Notes: a model not told the origin generated them from the letters alone. DNA of 64,000 bases from Flavobacterium hydrocarbonoxydans (GCF_009789235.1 NZ_WSTB01000009.1:62001-126000); one strand, 5' to 3'. Positions 16,455 to 24,993 are shown, counted from the first letter of the stretch. A program made the numbers and translations.

Positions 16455-16570
16455 CAAAGGTTCAGAGATTCAAAGCTGCAAAGGCTTAAATCTATAAGAT
16501 TTAAAACAAAAAAGGATGAGCTAAACTCATCCTTTTTTTATTATTATCGGTTAGAAACTCTGAACCTTTG
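16455..16570. repeat. Inverted repeat CAAAGGTTCAGAG enclosing a terminator
   Basis: CAAAGGTTCAGAG (16455-16467) is perfectly inverted at 16558-16570. Inside lies a 13-bp terminator hairpin (AAAAAAGGATGAG / CTCATCCTTTTTT, 16508-16538) that can serve hpf and the convergent lipoprotein gene. A related repeat lies between the leuA-like gene and leuB. Confidence 0.85.
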
Positions 16571-16596
16571 TGCCTTTGAGCCTTTGCACCTTACAA

Positions 16597-17271
16597 TTAA
16601 GATTTTGGCAACGGTGCTCCCACGGCAACATCACAACGATGTCCGGGTTGTCCGTGAGCTGGGTTCATTCCTTCGGCTACTGTTGTTGTTGCAGTACTTT
16701 CGGTGCTTAATAAAGCCGGAACAGCCGGATTTGCAGCTGGCGGTGTAACGGTAAAGTTTTGCGTAGCAGTTCCGCCTTGAGTACTTGTACTTGCAGCAGC
16801 TGGTTTAGTTACTGGCGAATTTAAAGGTGCCCCAACCGGAATATCACATCGGTGTCCGGGTTGTCCGTGAGCCGGATTCATCCCTTTCGCTACTTTAGCA
16901 GGTGTCATGGTAGTGGTGGTTACCACGTTTTGCTGATTCGGGTTTACCTGTACGGTTTGCCCAGGCTGTGCTGCCTGTGCTTGAGGGGCTGCCGAATTTA
17001 AAGGTGCTCCTACTGCAATATCACAACGGTGACCCGGTGCTCCGTGCGCAGGATTTACTGGGCCAGTATTTCCGGAAGCTGCATTCAGGGCAACATTCTG
17101 ACTACCCGCAGGCATTTCTACTATCGATTTGGTTTTTGCGGTATCTTTTGCAAGTCCCAGTTTCACTAATTCTGAGGTGGGTGTGCTTTCTTGTGGCTCT
17201 AATTCTTTCTTGCACGAAACAAAAAACAATGAGGTAATGAGTAACGAACTTATAAGGATTTTCGGATTCAT
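16597..17271 (-). CDS. Lipoprotein with three NPAHGxPGHRCD repeats
   Basis: A 224-aa predicted lipoprotein (signal ending TSLFFVSC, Cys20). It contains three near-identical motifs of about 21 residues at 72-92, 131-151 and 202-222, with the core NPAHGQPGHRCDI and VGAPL. These are separated by low-complexity Pro/Ala/Thr/Gln linkers. Each motif carries two His and one Cys at fixed positions, which suggests metal or haem binding, but no function is known to me. The motif occurs in Bacteroidetes proteins of unknown function. It is transcribed alone, convergent with hpf. Confidence 0.75.
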   Translation of the reverse strand: MNPKILISSLLITSLFFVSCKKELEPQESTPTSELVKLGLAKDTAKTKSIVEMPAGSQNVALNAASGNTGPVNPAHGAPGHRCDIAVGAPLNSAAPQAQAAQPGQTVQVNPNQQNVVTTTTMTPAKVAKGMNPAHGQPGHRCDIPVGAPLNSPVTKPAAASTSTQGGTATQNFTVTPPAANPAVPALLSTESTATTTVAEGMNPAHGQPGHRCDVAVGAPLPKS

Positions 17272-17299
17272 AGTTGCGGTATTTTAAAGAACTCAAATA

Positions 17300-17760
17300 T
17301 ACTCGTTTTTGATTTTAAACCATATAAGTGATATAAGAAAATTTAAGTTGCGTTGTCTTGGAGTTTCGAAGATGGTAAGTTGCAAAAGATTCTTTTTTTC
17401 TCGCAGATTCTTTGAGCTACGTTGTCTTTTAGTCTCGCAAAGATGCAAAGTCGCAAAGAAAAAAGCTTAAAGTAAAACTTTGCGTCTCTGCGCCTTTGCG
17501 AGAAATAATGAAAATATAAGCTTCACTTTGAGTTACGCTGTCTTTTAGTCTCGCAAAGGCGCGAAGTCGCAAAAGATTCTTTTTTTCTCGCAGATTCAGC
17601 AGATTGAGCAGATTTATTTCTAATCTTACTAATCCTTATAATCTGTGGCAAAAAACTTGGCGGCTCTGCGCCTTTGCGAGATTAATTTTAGCAATCAAAT
17701 AAAAACCTTTGCGTGGCTCTGCGAAAACCTCCGCGCATCTCCGCGAAATAATAAAAATCA
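17300..17760. repeat. Intergenic REP-like repeats (TCTCGCAAAGGCGC / GCGCCTTTGCGAGA)
   Basis: About 460 bp without a gene. It starts with half of the AACCATATAAGTGATATAAG repeat (17319-17336). It continues with at least two copies of GAG(C/T)TACG(T/C)TGTCTTTTAGTCTCGCAAAG and inverted partners CTCTGCGCCTTTGCGAGA (about 17487 and 17664). It also contains CGCAGATTCAGCAGATTGAGCAGATT, the same word as in the 44-kb tandem array. Confidence 0.85.
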
Positions 17761-17787
17761 TTAACTTTAAATCCAAATAACCTTATC

Positions 17788-18279
17788 ATGAAAAAATCAT
17801 TTTTACTGCTTTTATGTATTAGCACATTCGCTATTGCTCAGACTACCGAAAAAGACAAAATCAATCAATTACTGGATAACTGGCACAAAGCAGCTGCTGA
17901 GACAAAGTTTGATGCTTATTTTAGTGCATTGGCCGAAGATGCGATTTATATCGGGACAGATGCAACTGAAAACTGGAATAAAAAAGATTTTCAGGTTTGG
18001 GCCAAGCCTTTTTTCGATAAAGGAAGTGCCTGGAGTTTTACGGCATTGGAACGTCATATTTATTTTGATAAAACGGGTAAAACTGCCTGGTTTGACGAAT
18101 TATTGAATACACAAATGAAAATCTGTCGTGGCTCCGGAGTTTTAATCAAAGTGGGCAAAGAATGGAAGATTCAGCATTACGTACTCTCCATGACCATCCC
18201 GAATGATGAAGTTGATGCCGTAATAAAAGTAAAAGCGCCAATCGAAGACGCTTTGATTAGCAAACTTCAAAAAAAATAA
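17788..18279 (+). CDS. Secreted NTF2-like (SnoaL-type) protein
   Basis: A 163-aa protein with a signal peptide (LLLLCISTFAIAQ) followed by a single NTF2-like domain: INQLLDNWHKAAAETKFDAYFSALAEDAIYIGTDATE, DFQVWAKPFF, then beta strands ending GSGVLIKVGKEWKIQHYVLS. This cone-shaped fold binds small ligands or has cyclase/isomerase activity in some members. The residues here do not identify a reaction. Export to the periplasm is likely. It is a single-gene unit. Confidence 0.8.
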   Translation: MKKSFLLLLCISTFAIAQTTEKDKINQLLDNWHKAAAETKFDAYFSALAEDAIYIGTDATENWNKKDFQVWAKPFFDKGSAWSFTALERHIYFDKTGKTAWFDELLNTQMKICRGSGVLIKVGKEWKIQHYVLSMTIPNDEVDAVIKVKAPIEDALISKLQKK

Positions 18280-18495
18280 ACAAATTTCGATTTTCTTTTG
18301 ATAATCCTAACTTTTTAGTCCCTAAAAAAAATGGCTTAGCGATTTCATTATAACATATTTGGCAATTTGCCCTGTTTTTTTCGACTTTCAAATATCATAC
18401 TCTCAAAAAAACGAATCGAATTTTGAAAAATTAATTAAAATAAAACTTTAGCCTCTATTTTAACAGCCCTTAAAATCAAAATATTTATTTTTTTT

Positions 18496-18503
18496 TAACT
18501 TTG
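18496..18503 (+). promoter_or_regulatory. -7 box of amtB
   Basis: TAACTTTG matches TAnnTTTG. An in-frame TTG at 18501 lies inside this box, so translation must begin downstream, at the ATG at 18540. Confidence 0.6.
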
Positions 18504-18539
18504 ACCCCAAAAAAAATAGGGTTCAATAAAGATTTGAAA

Positions 18540-19922
18540 ATGAAAATAGAAAAACGCTGGGTCATTTCCTTTATTATTATTAGTATCGTTTGTATTATTG
18601 GCGCTTTTTGGCCAACCGTTACTGAAAACAGTTATGTATTATCCGCATTTGGCACTACAGAACATATCGTTCCCGCCGATGTTGCCTGGATGTTAACTTC
18701 CTGCTGTCTGGTTTTGATCATGACTCCGGGGCTTTCGTTTTTTTATGGCGGAATGGTAGGCCGGAAAAATGTCATTTCGACGATGTTGCAAAGTTTTATT
18801 TGTTTGGGCGTAGTAACACTATTATGGGTTGTGGTCGCTTTTAGTCTGGCTTTTGGTGAACCAGTAGGGATTAACATTGGCGGAAAGTTCTATAGCTTTT
18901 TTGGTAATCCAGCCACTTTTGCCTTCATGGATTATGTGAATATTTTACCTCACAAACAATTGGCCAATACCATTCCGTTTATGCTTTTTGCTTTGTTCCA
19001 AATGAAGTTTGCTATCATCGCTCCTGCAATTATCACCGGTTCATTTGCAGAACGCGTTCGATTCATCTCGTATTTACTTTTTATTAGCTTATTCACGATT
19101 TTTATATACGCTCCGTTGTGCCACTCGGTTTGGTATCCTACAGGAATTTTAGGAAGTTATTTTGGTGTAAAAGATTTCGCCGGAGGAACCGTAGTGCACA
19201 TGAGTTCCGGTTTTGCGGCTTTGGCAGGAGTTTTGGTTTTAGGAAAAAGAAAGAACAGTCAGCATATTCCAACCAATATTCCGTTTGTATTATTAGGTAC
19301 CGGAATGTTATGGTTTGGCTGGTTCGGATTTAATGCCGGTTCTGCTCTTGCAGCCAACGGAACTGCCGCAATGGCTTTTGCAACCACCACTACATCATCG
19401 GCAGCAGCCATGCTTACCTGGATTTTCTTTGATAGAATCAACGGAAGAAAAGTATCGGCTTTAGGAGCCTGTATTGGTGCTGTAGTTGGTTTGGTAGCGA
19501 TTACTCCGGCAGCTGGTTTTGTATCGGTTCCTGAAAGTATGTTCTTTGGTTTTGTAACTGCATTGGTTTCAAATTCAGCTGTAAATTGTCGTTTCTCAAA
19601 ACGCTTTGATGATACTTTGGATGTTTTTGCCTGTCACGGTGTTGGCGGCATTATGGGAATGATCTTAACCGCTATATTTGCTCATGGCGAAAACGCAAGC
19701 TTACTGCACGGCGGATGGAATGTTTTTGCACATCACATGATAGCATTGGTATTGGTTTCGCTTTTTACTTTTTTCGGAGCTTATTTATTATTTAAAGTAA
19801 CGAATTTCATTATTCCGTTACGTGTTTCTGAAGAAAACGAGCACATCGGTCTGGATTTATCGCAACACGATGAAACTTTAGATCCAAAATCTAAACCAAT
19901 TACAGAGGCACATTACGGTTAA
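18540..19922 (+). CDS. amtB: Ammonium transporter
   Basis: A 460-aa Amt/MEP/Rh channel with eleven or so membrane helices. Conserved landmarks are DVAWMLTSCCLVLIMTPGLSFFYGG near the N-terminus, the first pore His in FAGGTVVHMSSG, GWFGFNAGS, and the second pore His in CHGVGGIMGMI. It conducts ammonia/ammonium into the cell. Helix 1 is unusually preceded by an extra hydrophobic N-terminal segment (ISFIIISIVCIIGAF). The common partner glnK (PII) is not adjacent. The start at 18540 is chosen from the promoter position. Confidence 0.95.
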   Translation: MKIEKRWVISFIIISIVCIIGAFWPTVTENSYVLSAFGTTEHIVPADVAWMLTSCCLVLIMTPGLSFFYGGMVGRKNVISTMLQSFICLGVVTLLWVVVAFSLAFGEPVGINIGGKFYSFFGNPATFAFMDYVNILPHKQLANTIPFMLFALFQMKFAIIAPAIITGSFAERVRFISYLLFISLFTIFIYAPLCHSVWYPTGILGSYFGVKDFAGGTVVHMSSGFAALAGVLVLGKRKNSQHIPTNIPFVLLGTGMLWFGWFGFNAGSALAANGTAAMAFATTTTSSAAAMLTWIFFDRINGRKVSALGACIGAVVGLVAITPAAGFVSVPESMFFGFVTALVSNSAVNCRFSKRFDDTLDVFACHGVGGIMGMILTAIFAHGENASLLHGGWNVFAHHMIALVLVSLFTFFGAYLLFKVTNFIIPLRVSEENEHIGLDLSQHDETLDPKSKPITEAHYG

Positions 19923-20070
19923 AAAATATAATCGCAAAATAAAATTAGCCACAACCCGGGCGATAGCGAATTGGCGAAGCAATTCACGAATTTTTTCTGC
20001 TTGTATTGATAAGAACAGATAACTAAAAATTCGTGAATTCGTGGCTAAAAATTTTAAAACCTGATTCAGG
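19923..20070. repeat. Intergenic inverted repeat with GAATTGCTTCGCC word
   Basis: TTAGCCACAACCC..GCGAATTGGCGAAGCAATTCACGAATTTTT at 19947-19995 is followed by an inverted AAAAATTCGTGAATTCGTGGCTAA at 20026-20049. The GCGAAGCAATTC word is the reverse complement of the one in the tandem array at 44.1-44.6 kb. It sits between convergent-free genes and may act as a terminator. Confidence 0.7.
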
Positions 20071-20094
20071 CTATTTTCATTCGTTTATATTCCT

Positions 20095-20102
20095 TAATTT
20101 TG
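20095..20102 (+). promoter_or_regulatory. -7 box of trmB
   Basis: TAATTTTG matches TAnnTTTG and overlaps the in-frame TTG at 20100, which therefore cannot be the start. The GTG at 20121 lies about 12 nt after the predicted transcription start. Confidence 0.6.
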
Positions 20103-20120
20103 CTGAAAATTTTTGTAAAA

Positions 20121-20798
20121 GTGGGAAGTAAAAATAAACTAAAAAGATTCAGAGAAAACGAAACATTTCAAAACGTTTTCCAACCAACCAGAGAAGAAGT
20201 TGTAGGCGATTTAATGCCTTTGAAAGGGAAATGGAATACTGATTTCTTTAAAAATGATAATCCTTTAGTTTTAGAATTAGGATGTGGAAAAGGGGAATAT
20301 TCAGTAGGTTTAGCCGAAAGATATCCTAACAAAAATTTTATCGGAATCGATATTAAAGGTGCCCGTTTCTGGCGAGGTGCCAAAACTGCTGTTGAAACCG
20401 GTCTGCATAATGTTGCCTTTATCAGAACTCAAATTGAGTTAATCAATCATATTTTTGCTGAGAATGAAGTGGATGAAATCTGGATTACTTTTCCGGATCC
20501 ACAAATAAAATACAAGAGAACAAAACACAGAATGACCAACTCTGAGTTTTTGAAATTGTATAAAAAAATCCTTAAAAAAGATGGTGTCGTTAACCTGAAA
20601 ACCGATAGCGAATTTATGCACGGTTATACTTTAGGATTGCTTCACGGTGAAGGTCATGAGGTTTTATACGCGAACCATAATGTTTATACAAACGAAGGAA
20701 GTCCTGAAGAGGTTACTGCTTTTCAGACTTTTTACGAAAAACAATATTTGGAAATTAACAAGGCAATTACGTACATTCGTTTTAAAATTAAAGACTAA
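20121..20798 (+). CDS. trmB: tRNA (guanine-N7)-methyltransferase
   Basis: A 225-aa class I SAM methyltransferase that makes m7G46 in the tRNA variable loop. The SAM site LELGCGKGEYSVGLAERYP, FIGIDIKGARFWRGAKTA, the family motif WITFPDPQIKYKRTKHRMT and LKTDSEFM are all present. The GTG at 20121 gives MGSKNKLKRF and agrees with the promoter position. The open frame upstream overlaps the -7 box. Full-length for the family. Confidence 0.93.
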   Translation: MGSKNKLKRFRENETFQNVFQPTREEVVGDLMPLKGKWNTDFFKNDNPLVLELGCGKGEYSVGLAERYPNKNFIGIDIKGARFWRGAKTAVETGLHNVAFIRTQIELINHIFAENEVDEIWITFPDPQIKYKRTKHRMTNSEFLKLYKKILKKDGVVNLKTDSEFMHGYTLGLLHGEGHEVLYANHNVYTNEGSPEEVTAFQTFYEKQYLEINKAITYIRFKIKD

Positions 20799-20841
20799 TT
20801 TAGTTTTAAAAACAAATTACCCATAACCCTTACACAACTGA

Positions 20842-21477
20842 ATGGCATTACTTACTCCTTTACTTTCAGGTTTCATAGCCGCTTTCATTGGTATTATTCC
20901 GCCAGGATTAATCAATATGACTGCCGCTAAAATAAATTTGAAAGAAGGAAAAAAGAACGCTTTATGGTTTGTGGTGGGAGCCGTTATCATTATCTTTTTT
21001 CAGGTTTACGTGGCTGTTTTGTTTGCCCGTGTCATCGACGACCGTCCGGATGTCGTAACCTTATTGCGCGAAGTAGGTTTTGTCATCTTTTCGATTCTTA
21101 CGATTTATTTTTTATTTATTGCCAAAGGTCCAAAAACTAAAAAATCAAAGATTAAAAAAAGCAGTAAAAAAAGCCGTTTCTTTTTAGGAATGCTGCTTTC
21201 CGGACTGAACTTCTTCCCGATTCCGTATTATGTCGTAGTGAGTGTTACACTGGCGTCGTATAATCTTTTCGAGTTCGAGAATAATATTATTTTTACTTTT
21301 GTATTGGGGTCTGTTTTAGGCTCTTTTGCCGTACTGTACAGCTATATTGCTTTTTTTAAAAGCATCGAAAGCAAAACCGATTATCTCCTAAAAAACATGA
21401 ATCGAATTATTGGAAGCATCACCGGAATAATTGCAGTGGTGACTTTAATCAATATTCTGAATTATTATTTTGGATAG
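20842..21477 (+). CDS. LysE-family exporter
   Basis: A 211-aa inner-membrane protein with about six hydrophobic segments. It begins with the LysE/RhtB hallmark LLSGFIAAFIGIIPPGLINMTAAKINLKEGKKNA. This family exports amino acids or related small molecules. The middle loop is very basic (GPKTKKSKIKKSSKKSR), consistent with a cytoplasmic loop. The substrate is not inferable. It follows trmB by 43 nt and may be co-transcribed with it. Confidence 0.82.
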   Translation: MALLTPLLSGFIAAFIGIIPPGLINMTAAKINLKEGKKNALWFVVGAVIIIFFQVYVAVLFARVIDDRPDVVTLLREVGFVIFSILTIYFLFIAKGPKTKKSKIKKSSKKSRFFLGMLLSGLNFFPIPYYVVVSVTLASYNLFEFENNIIFTFVLGSVLGSFAVLYSYIAFFKSIESKTDYLLKNMNRIIGSITGIIAVVTLINILNYYFG

Positions 21478-21487
21478 AAAAATATAA

Positions 21488-21585
21488 GCCACAGATTAAC
21501 GGGATTAAAATGATTTCTCTCGTAGTTTGCGGTAAAAAAATCACGCAGATTTTAAAAAATCTCTTTAATCCCGTTAATCTGTGGC
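21488..21585. repeat. 22-bp perfect inverted repeat (GCCACAGATTA family)
   Basis: Arms at 21488-21509 and 21564-21585 start GCCACAGATTAACGGGATTA and are perfectly complementary. Related, shorter versions occur at 23449-23517 and 27354-27435. Located between the LysE-type gene and the ATL gene. Confidence 0.93.
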
Positions 21586-21598
21586 AAAAAAATAAATT

Positions 21599-21928
21599 AT
21601 GGCTGAGGATAATTTTTTTGAACGAGTTTACGCCATTGTAAAACAAATTCCTTACGGGAAAGTAACTTCTTATGGTGCCATTGCAAAAGCTTTAGGAACC
21701 GCTCGTTCTGCCAGAATGGTCGGCTGGGCAATGAACGCTTCCCACAACATGGAAGATGTTCCGGCGCACAGAGTGGTGAACAGAAAAGGACTTTTAAGCG
21801 GAAAACATCATTTTGACGGCACTAATTTAATGCAGCAGCTTCTGGAAAGCGAAGGAATCGAAGTGGTGAACAATCAGATTATTGATTTGGAAAAACACTT
21901 TTGGGAGCCTGAAATTTCCACCATATAA
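21599..21928 (+). CDS. atl: Alkyltransferase-like protein (MGMT family without catalytic Cys)
   Basis: A 109-aa protein with the DNA-binding domain of O6-alkylguanine alkyltransferases: VYAIVKQIPYGKVTSYGAIAKALG and ARMVGWAMNAS with the Arg-finger helix. The catalytic motif PCHRV is replaced by PAHRV (Ala56), as in alkyltransferase-like proteins. These bind bulky O6-alkylguanine and flag it for nucleotide excision repair rather than reversing the damage. The C-terminal codons and stop overlap the left arm of a 26-bp inverted repeat, so the last residues are repeat-encoded. Confidence 0.88.
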   Translation: MAEDNFFERVYAIVKQIPYGKVTSYGAIAKALGTARSARMVGWAMNASHNMEDVPAHRVVNRKGLLSGKHHFDGTNLMQQLLESEGIEVVNNQIIDLEKHFWEPEISTI

Positions 21929-22080
21929 GTGATATAAGTTCATTTATACTTTGCGTTTAAATTTCTCGCAAAGGCGCAGAGCCACAAAGTTTTTTCTTTA
22001 AAATTTCCTTTGCGCCTTTGCGAGATTAAAAAACAAAGTAAATCAATACTTTTAAAATGAACTTATATCACTTATATGGT
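21920..22080. repeat. Nested composite inverted repeat
   Basis: The outer arms (21920-21945 and 22055-22080, ACCATATAAGTGATATAAG plus TTCATTT) are 26 bp and perfect. The inner arms (TCTCGCAAAGGCGCA, 21964-21978, and its complement 22011-22025) are 15 bp and perfect. The outer arm recurs at 17319 and, as an imperfect pair, at 41314-41603. It fills the gap between two convergent genes. Confidence 0.94.
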
Positions 22081-22089
22081 TCAAAAAAA

Positions 22090-23415
22090 TCAAATCAAAC
22101 AAATTACAAAATCGGTTTTTTCTTCATCGGTTTGGTAGCTTAAATAACCTCCGTGGGCTTCGATGATGTTTTTTGAAAGTGTTAATCCAATCCCCGCGCC
22201 GTCTTTTCTGGTGGTGAAAAACGGCAGAAAAACCTTGTCCTGAATCTCAGAATCAATTCCTTTTCCGTTGTCCGAAATGATGATGAAAAAGCGATTATTC
22301 TCGGTATAACTGGACAGAAACATCTTTTTGTCTTCTTTCTCTTTTAGGGCATGAATACTATTGGTAATCAAATTGATAATGACTTGCTCCATCTGATTTT
22401 TATCAATCAAAATAGAACGCGAGCTATTGATTTCGTTAATCAATTCAATCTTTTCGGCTTTTAAAATTGGTGCCATTATTTTCAGGCAATCCTCAAAAAG
22501 CGAATTGATAGGCGTCATTTTTTTGTTTGGCGTTGGCAACATGGCCAGTTTTCGGTAATTCTCAACAAAAACTTCTAAATGATCGCTTCTATTGATGATC
22601 GTCGAAATACTGCTTTTAATATCTTCAAAATCTTCTTCTTCCAGTTTTTCCTGATCGACAATCTGAAGTAAATTTTGCGAAAGCGCACGAATTGGCGTCA
22701 GTGAATTCATCAATTCATGCGAAATGATTTTCATCAGATTGATCCAGGCTTCTTTTTCTTTTTTCTCAATCACGCGCTGAATGCTATCCAGTAAAATAAT
22801 AAAATATTCTTTATTGTACGATTTGGTATGTGACGTTTGCAGCACAAAAGTCTGCAAATCCTGTTGTTCTATTTTTATCGAAATGGCCGATTTAAGTTCA
22901 GTAAAACCAGCTTTTTCTATTTCTCCGCACAACGAAGGCAAGTAGTTTTGAAGGTATTTCCAATGACTCACTTTTGGCACTTTAAACAAATTCGAAAAAC
23001 AGTCATTCATTAAAAATATATTCCATTCTTGGTCTTCTTTTTCTAAAATTAAAGTCGCTGTATCAATACTATTCAGAATAGAACGATAAATCATTTCTTT
23101 TGAAGTCTGCTCTTGCTGTCTGTTTTTTAGAGTTTCATATAAAAGGTATAAATTCCTGAAATTCCCTTCCTTTTGTTCGTCTGGAAAATTATTTGAAAAG
23201 TCATTCTGAAGAATGGAAAGCAGCGTTTTATCATAAATAACCATTTGATTTTTGATAAAAAAATACATTTCGGCAAAGAGTAAAATCACGAAAAAAGCAA
23301 CCAAAATCCCGTTATAATAAAACCCTCTTCCGATTAAAAAAAGAAAAACAAAAAAGAGCATAATGATTAACACAACCCTTAAAAACAAAGCGTTATAGAA
23401 TTTCCAATTTTTCAT
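22090..23415 (-). CDS. NtrY-like sensor histidine kinase
   Basis: A 441-aa membrane kinase (start at the ATG at 23415, because the upstream extension is lysine-rich and atypical). It has two close membrane helices near the N-terminus (LFLRVVLIIMLFFVFLFLIG and ILVAFFVILLFAEMYFFI), a PAS-like linker, then HisKA with His233 (IISHELMNSLTP). HATPase motifs follow: N box (IINLITNSIHALKEK), G1 (DNGKGID) and G2 (GAGIGLTLSKNIIEAHGG). It partners the sigma-54 response regulator encoded 118 nt upstream on the same strand. The signal is unknown, but the divergent efflux operon suggests envelope or drug stress. Confidence 0.88.
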   Translation of the reverse strand: MKNWKFYNALFLRVVLIIMLFFVFLFLIGRGFYYNGILVAFFVILLFAEMYFFIKNQMVIYDKTLLSILQNDFSNNFPDEQKEGNFRNLYLLYETLKNRQQEQTSKEMIYRSILNSIDTATLILEKEDQEWNIFLMNDCFSNLFKVPKVSHWKYLQNYLPSLCGEIEKAGFTELKSAISIKIEQQDLQTFVLQTSHTKSYNKEYFIILLDSIQRVIEKKEKEAWINLMKIISHELMNSLTPIRALSQNLLQIVDQEKLEEEDFEDIKSSISTIINRSDHLEVFVENYRKLAMLPTPNKKMTPINSLFEDCLKIMAPILKAEKIELINEINSSRSILIDKNQMEQVIINLITNSIHALKEKEDKKMFLSSYTENNRFFIIISDNGKGIDSEIQDKVFLPFFTTRKDGAGIGLTLSKNIIEAHGGYLSYQTDEEKTDFVICLI

Positions 23416-23448
23416 TTTTAAATATTTTTTTTGCTGCTGATTTATTTT

Positions 23449-23517
23449 AGCCACAGATTATTATGATTAAAAGGATTTTACAATAAAAATCTATGAGAAT
23501 CCTGCTAATCTGTGGCT
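23449..23517. repeat. GCCACAGATTA inverted repeat
   Basis: AGCCACAGATTA (23449-23460) and TAATCTGTGGCT (23506-23517) pair perfectly, between the kinase and regulator genes. Same family as 21488-21585. Confidence 0.85.
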
Positions 23518-23533
23518 CAATATTTTTTTAGAT

Positions 23534-24880
23534 TTAACTATTTTTTAAATCATATTTCTCGATTCTACGGTACAAAGAAGCTCTGGACAAACCCAACTCT
23601 TCAGCAGTTTTACTGATGTTTCCGTGGTTTTTGAACAGCGCTTTTTCGATTGCACTTTTCTCCATTTCAGATAATGGATTATCATCATTTTCCTGAATTT
23701 CTTCGAATTCAAGAATATCTAAGTCTGTAACTGATATTGTATTATTATCCGCTAAGATTAAAGCGCGTTCGATCTTATTTTCCATCTCACGCACGTTTCC
23801 TTTCCAGGGATATTTTTCTAAATACGGTTTAACATTTTCATCAAAACGCCAATTTTCCTGATTGTATTTTTCGGCGATTTGTTCTAAAATAAAATGTGCC
23901 ATCGGAAAAATATCTTCTTTTCGCTCTCGCAACGAAGGCAAATTTATTTCCATCGTATTGATTCGGTACAATAAATCTTCACGGAAAGTTTTATTTTTTA
24001 CTTCTGCTTTAATATCACAATTGGTTGCCGAAATAATACGAACATTCAGCGGCCTTGGTTTGCTTTCGCCCAAACGCGTTACCGTTTTGGTTTGCAAAAC
24101 ATGTAATAATTTAGCCTGCAAATGCAACGGAATATTACCAATTTCATCCAGAAAAATGGTTCCGTTTGATGCTGCTTCAAATCGTCCGGCGGTATCGACT
24201 TTGGCATCGGTAAAAGCACCTTTGGCGTACCCAAAAAGTTCACTTTCGAAGAGATTATCACTCAACGAACCCAAATCTACATGCACAAAAGGCTGGTCTT
24301 TTCGTTGAGAATTTTGATGAATATATTCGGCAAAAACATACTTTCCTGTTCCATTTTCGCCCAAAACCAAAACATTAGCTTCGGTTTTAGCCACTCTTTC
24401 AGCAATAGAATAGGCTTGTTTAATTTTAGGAGAAGTCCCTACAAAATATCTTTTTTCATCAGTTATAACCGTTTGTTTTTTTGACTTTTTACGGCTTTCC
24501 AAAACGGCTTTTTCAATAGTTTCTAATAATTTTTCATTGTGCCAAGGCTTCAAAACATAATCGAAAGCACCCATTTTTATACCTTCAACAGCGGTATCAA
24601 TTTTCCCAAATGCTGTCATCAAAATCACAACGGTTTGAGGCGAAAGCGTTTTAATTTCTTTGAGCCAGTGAATACCTTCTCTTCCATCTTCAAAACCAAT
24701 TCGGTAATTCATGTCCAATAAAACCACATCTATTTCATTTTCATTCAAAATAGAAATGATTTTTTTAGGGCTATTAGCAGTAAAAATGGTTTCAAAATGT
24801 TTTTTGAGAATCATTTTTGCCGAAAAAAGAATTTCTTCCTGGTCGTCAACGATTAATATCTGGGCTTGTTTCTTTCGCAT
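23534..24880 (-). CDS. Sigma-54-dependent response regulator (NtrC family)
   Basis: A 448-aa bacterial enhancer-binding protein. The receiver domain has phospho-acceptor Asp56 (VVLLDMNYR) and Lys in VLKPW. The AAA+ domain has Walker A GENGTGK at 174-180, Walker B FLDEIG at about 243-248 and the sigma-54 loop GAFTDA at 221-226. This last is a variant of canonical GAFTGA; the change is worth noting, but I recall it from other Bacteroidetes. A Fis-type helix-turn-helix ends the protein (NISKTAEELGLSRASLYRRI). The ATG at 24880 is chosen over an upstream in-frame start because the upstream region is palindromic intergenic DNA. It probably activates the divergent efflux operon. Confidence 0.92.
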   Translation of the reverse strand: MRKKQAQILIVDDQEEILFSAKMILKKHFETIFTANSPKKIISILNENEIDVVLLDMNYRIGFEDGREGIHWLKEIKTLSPQTVVILMTAFGKIDTAVEGIKMGAFDYVLKPWHNEKLLETIEKAVLESRKKSKKQTVITDEKRYFVGTSPKIKQAYSIAERVAKTEANVLVLGENGTGKYVFAEYIHQNSQRKDQPFVHVDLGSLSDNLFESELFGYAKGAFTDAKVDTAGRFEAASNGTIFLDEIGNIPLHLQAKLLHVLQTKTVTRLGESKPRPLNVRIISATNCDIKAEVKNKTFREDLLYRINTMEINLPSLRERKEDIFPMAHFILEQIAEKYNQENWRFDENVKPYLEKYPWKGNVREMENKIERALILADNNTISVTDLDILEFEEIQENDDNPLSEMEKSAIEKALFKNHGNISKTAEELGLSRASLYRRIEKYDLKNS

Positions 24881-24893
24881 GGTTTTGGTTTTT

Positions 24894-24929
24894 GTTCGAT
24901 TGCGAACGGTCAACTGTTCATTATCGAAC
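24894..24929. promoter_or_regulatory. Two 14-bp dyads, putative enhancer (UAS) for the NtrC-like regulator
   Basis: GTTCGATTGCGAAC (24894-24907, perfect 5-bp arms) and GTTCATTATCGAAC (24916-24929, 4-bp arms) have centres 22 bp apart, two helical turns. They lie 65-100 bp upstream of a sigma-54-like promoter, the usual spacing for enhancer sites of such activators. The assignment is inferred. Confidence 0.5.
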
Positions 24930-24993
24930 ACTTCTTTTTTTGATGATTTTTAAAGACTCTTCAAAATCAACACTTTACAAATAATTCTTTTTT

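Noticed and set aside
18501..18539. TTG start 13 codons upstream for amtB
   Set aside because: The codon lies within the -7 promoter box, so it would not be transcribed.
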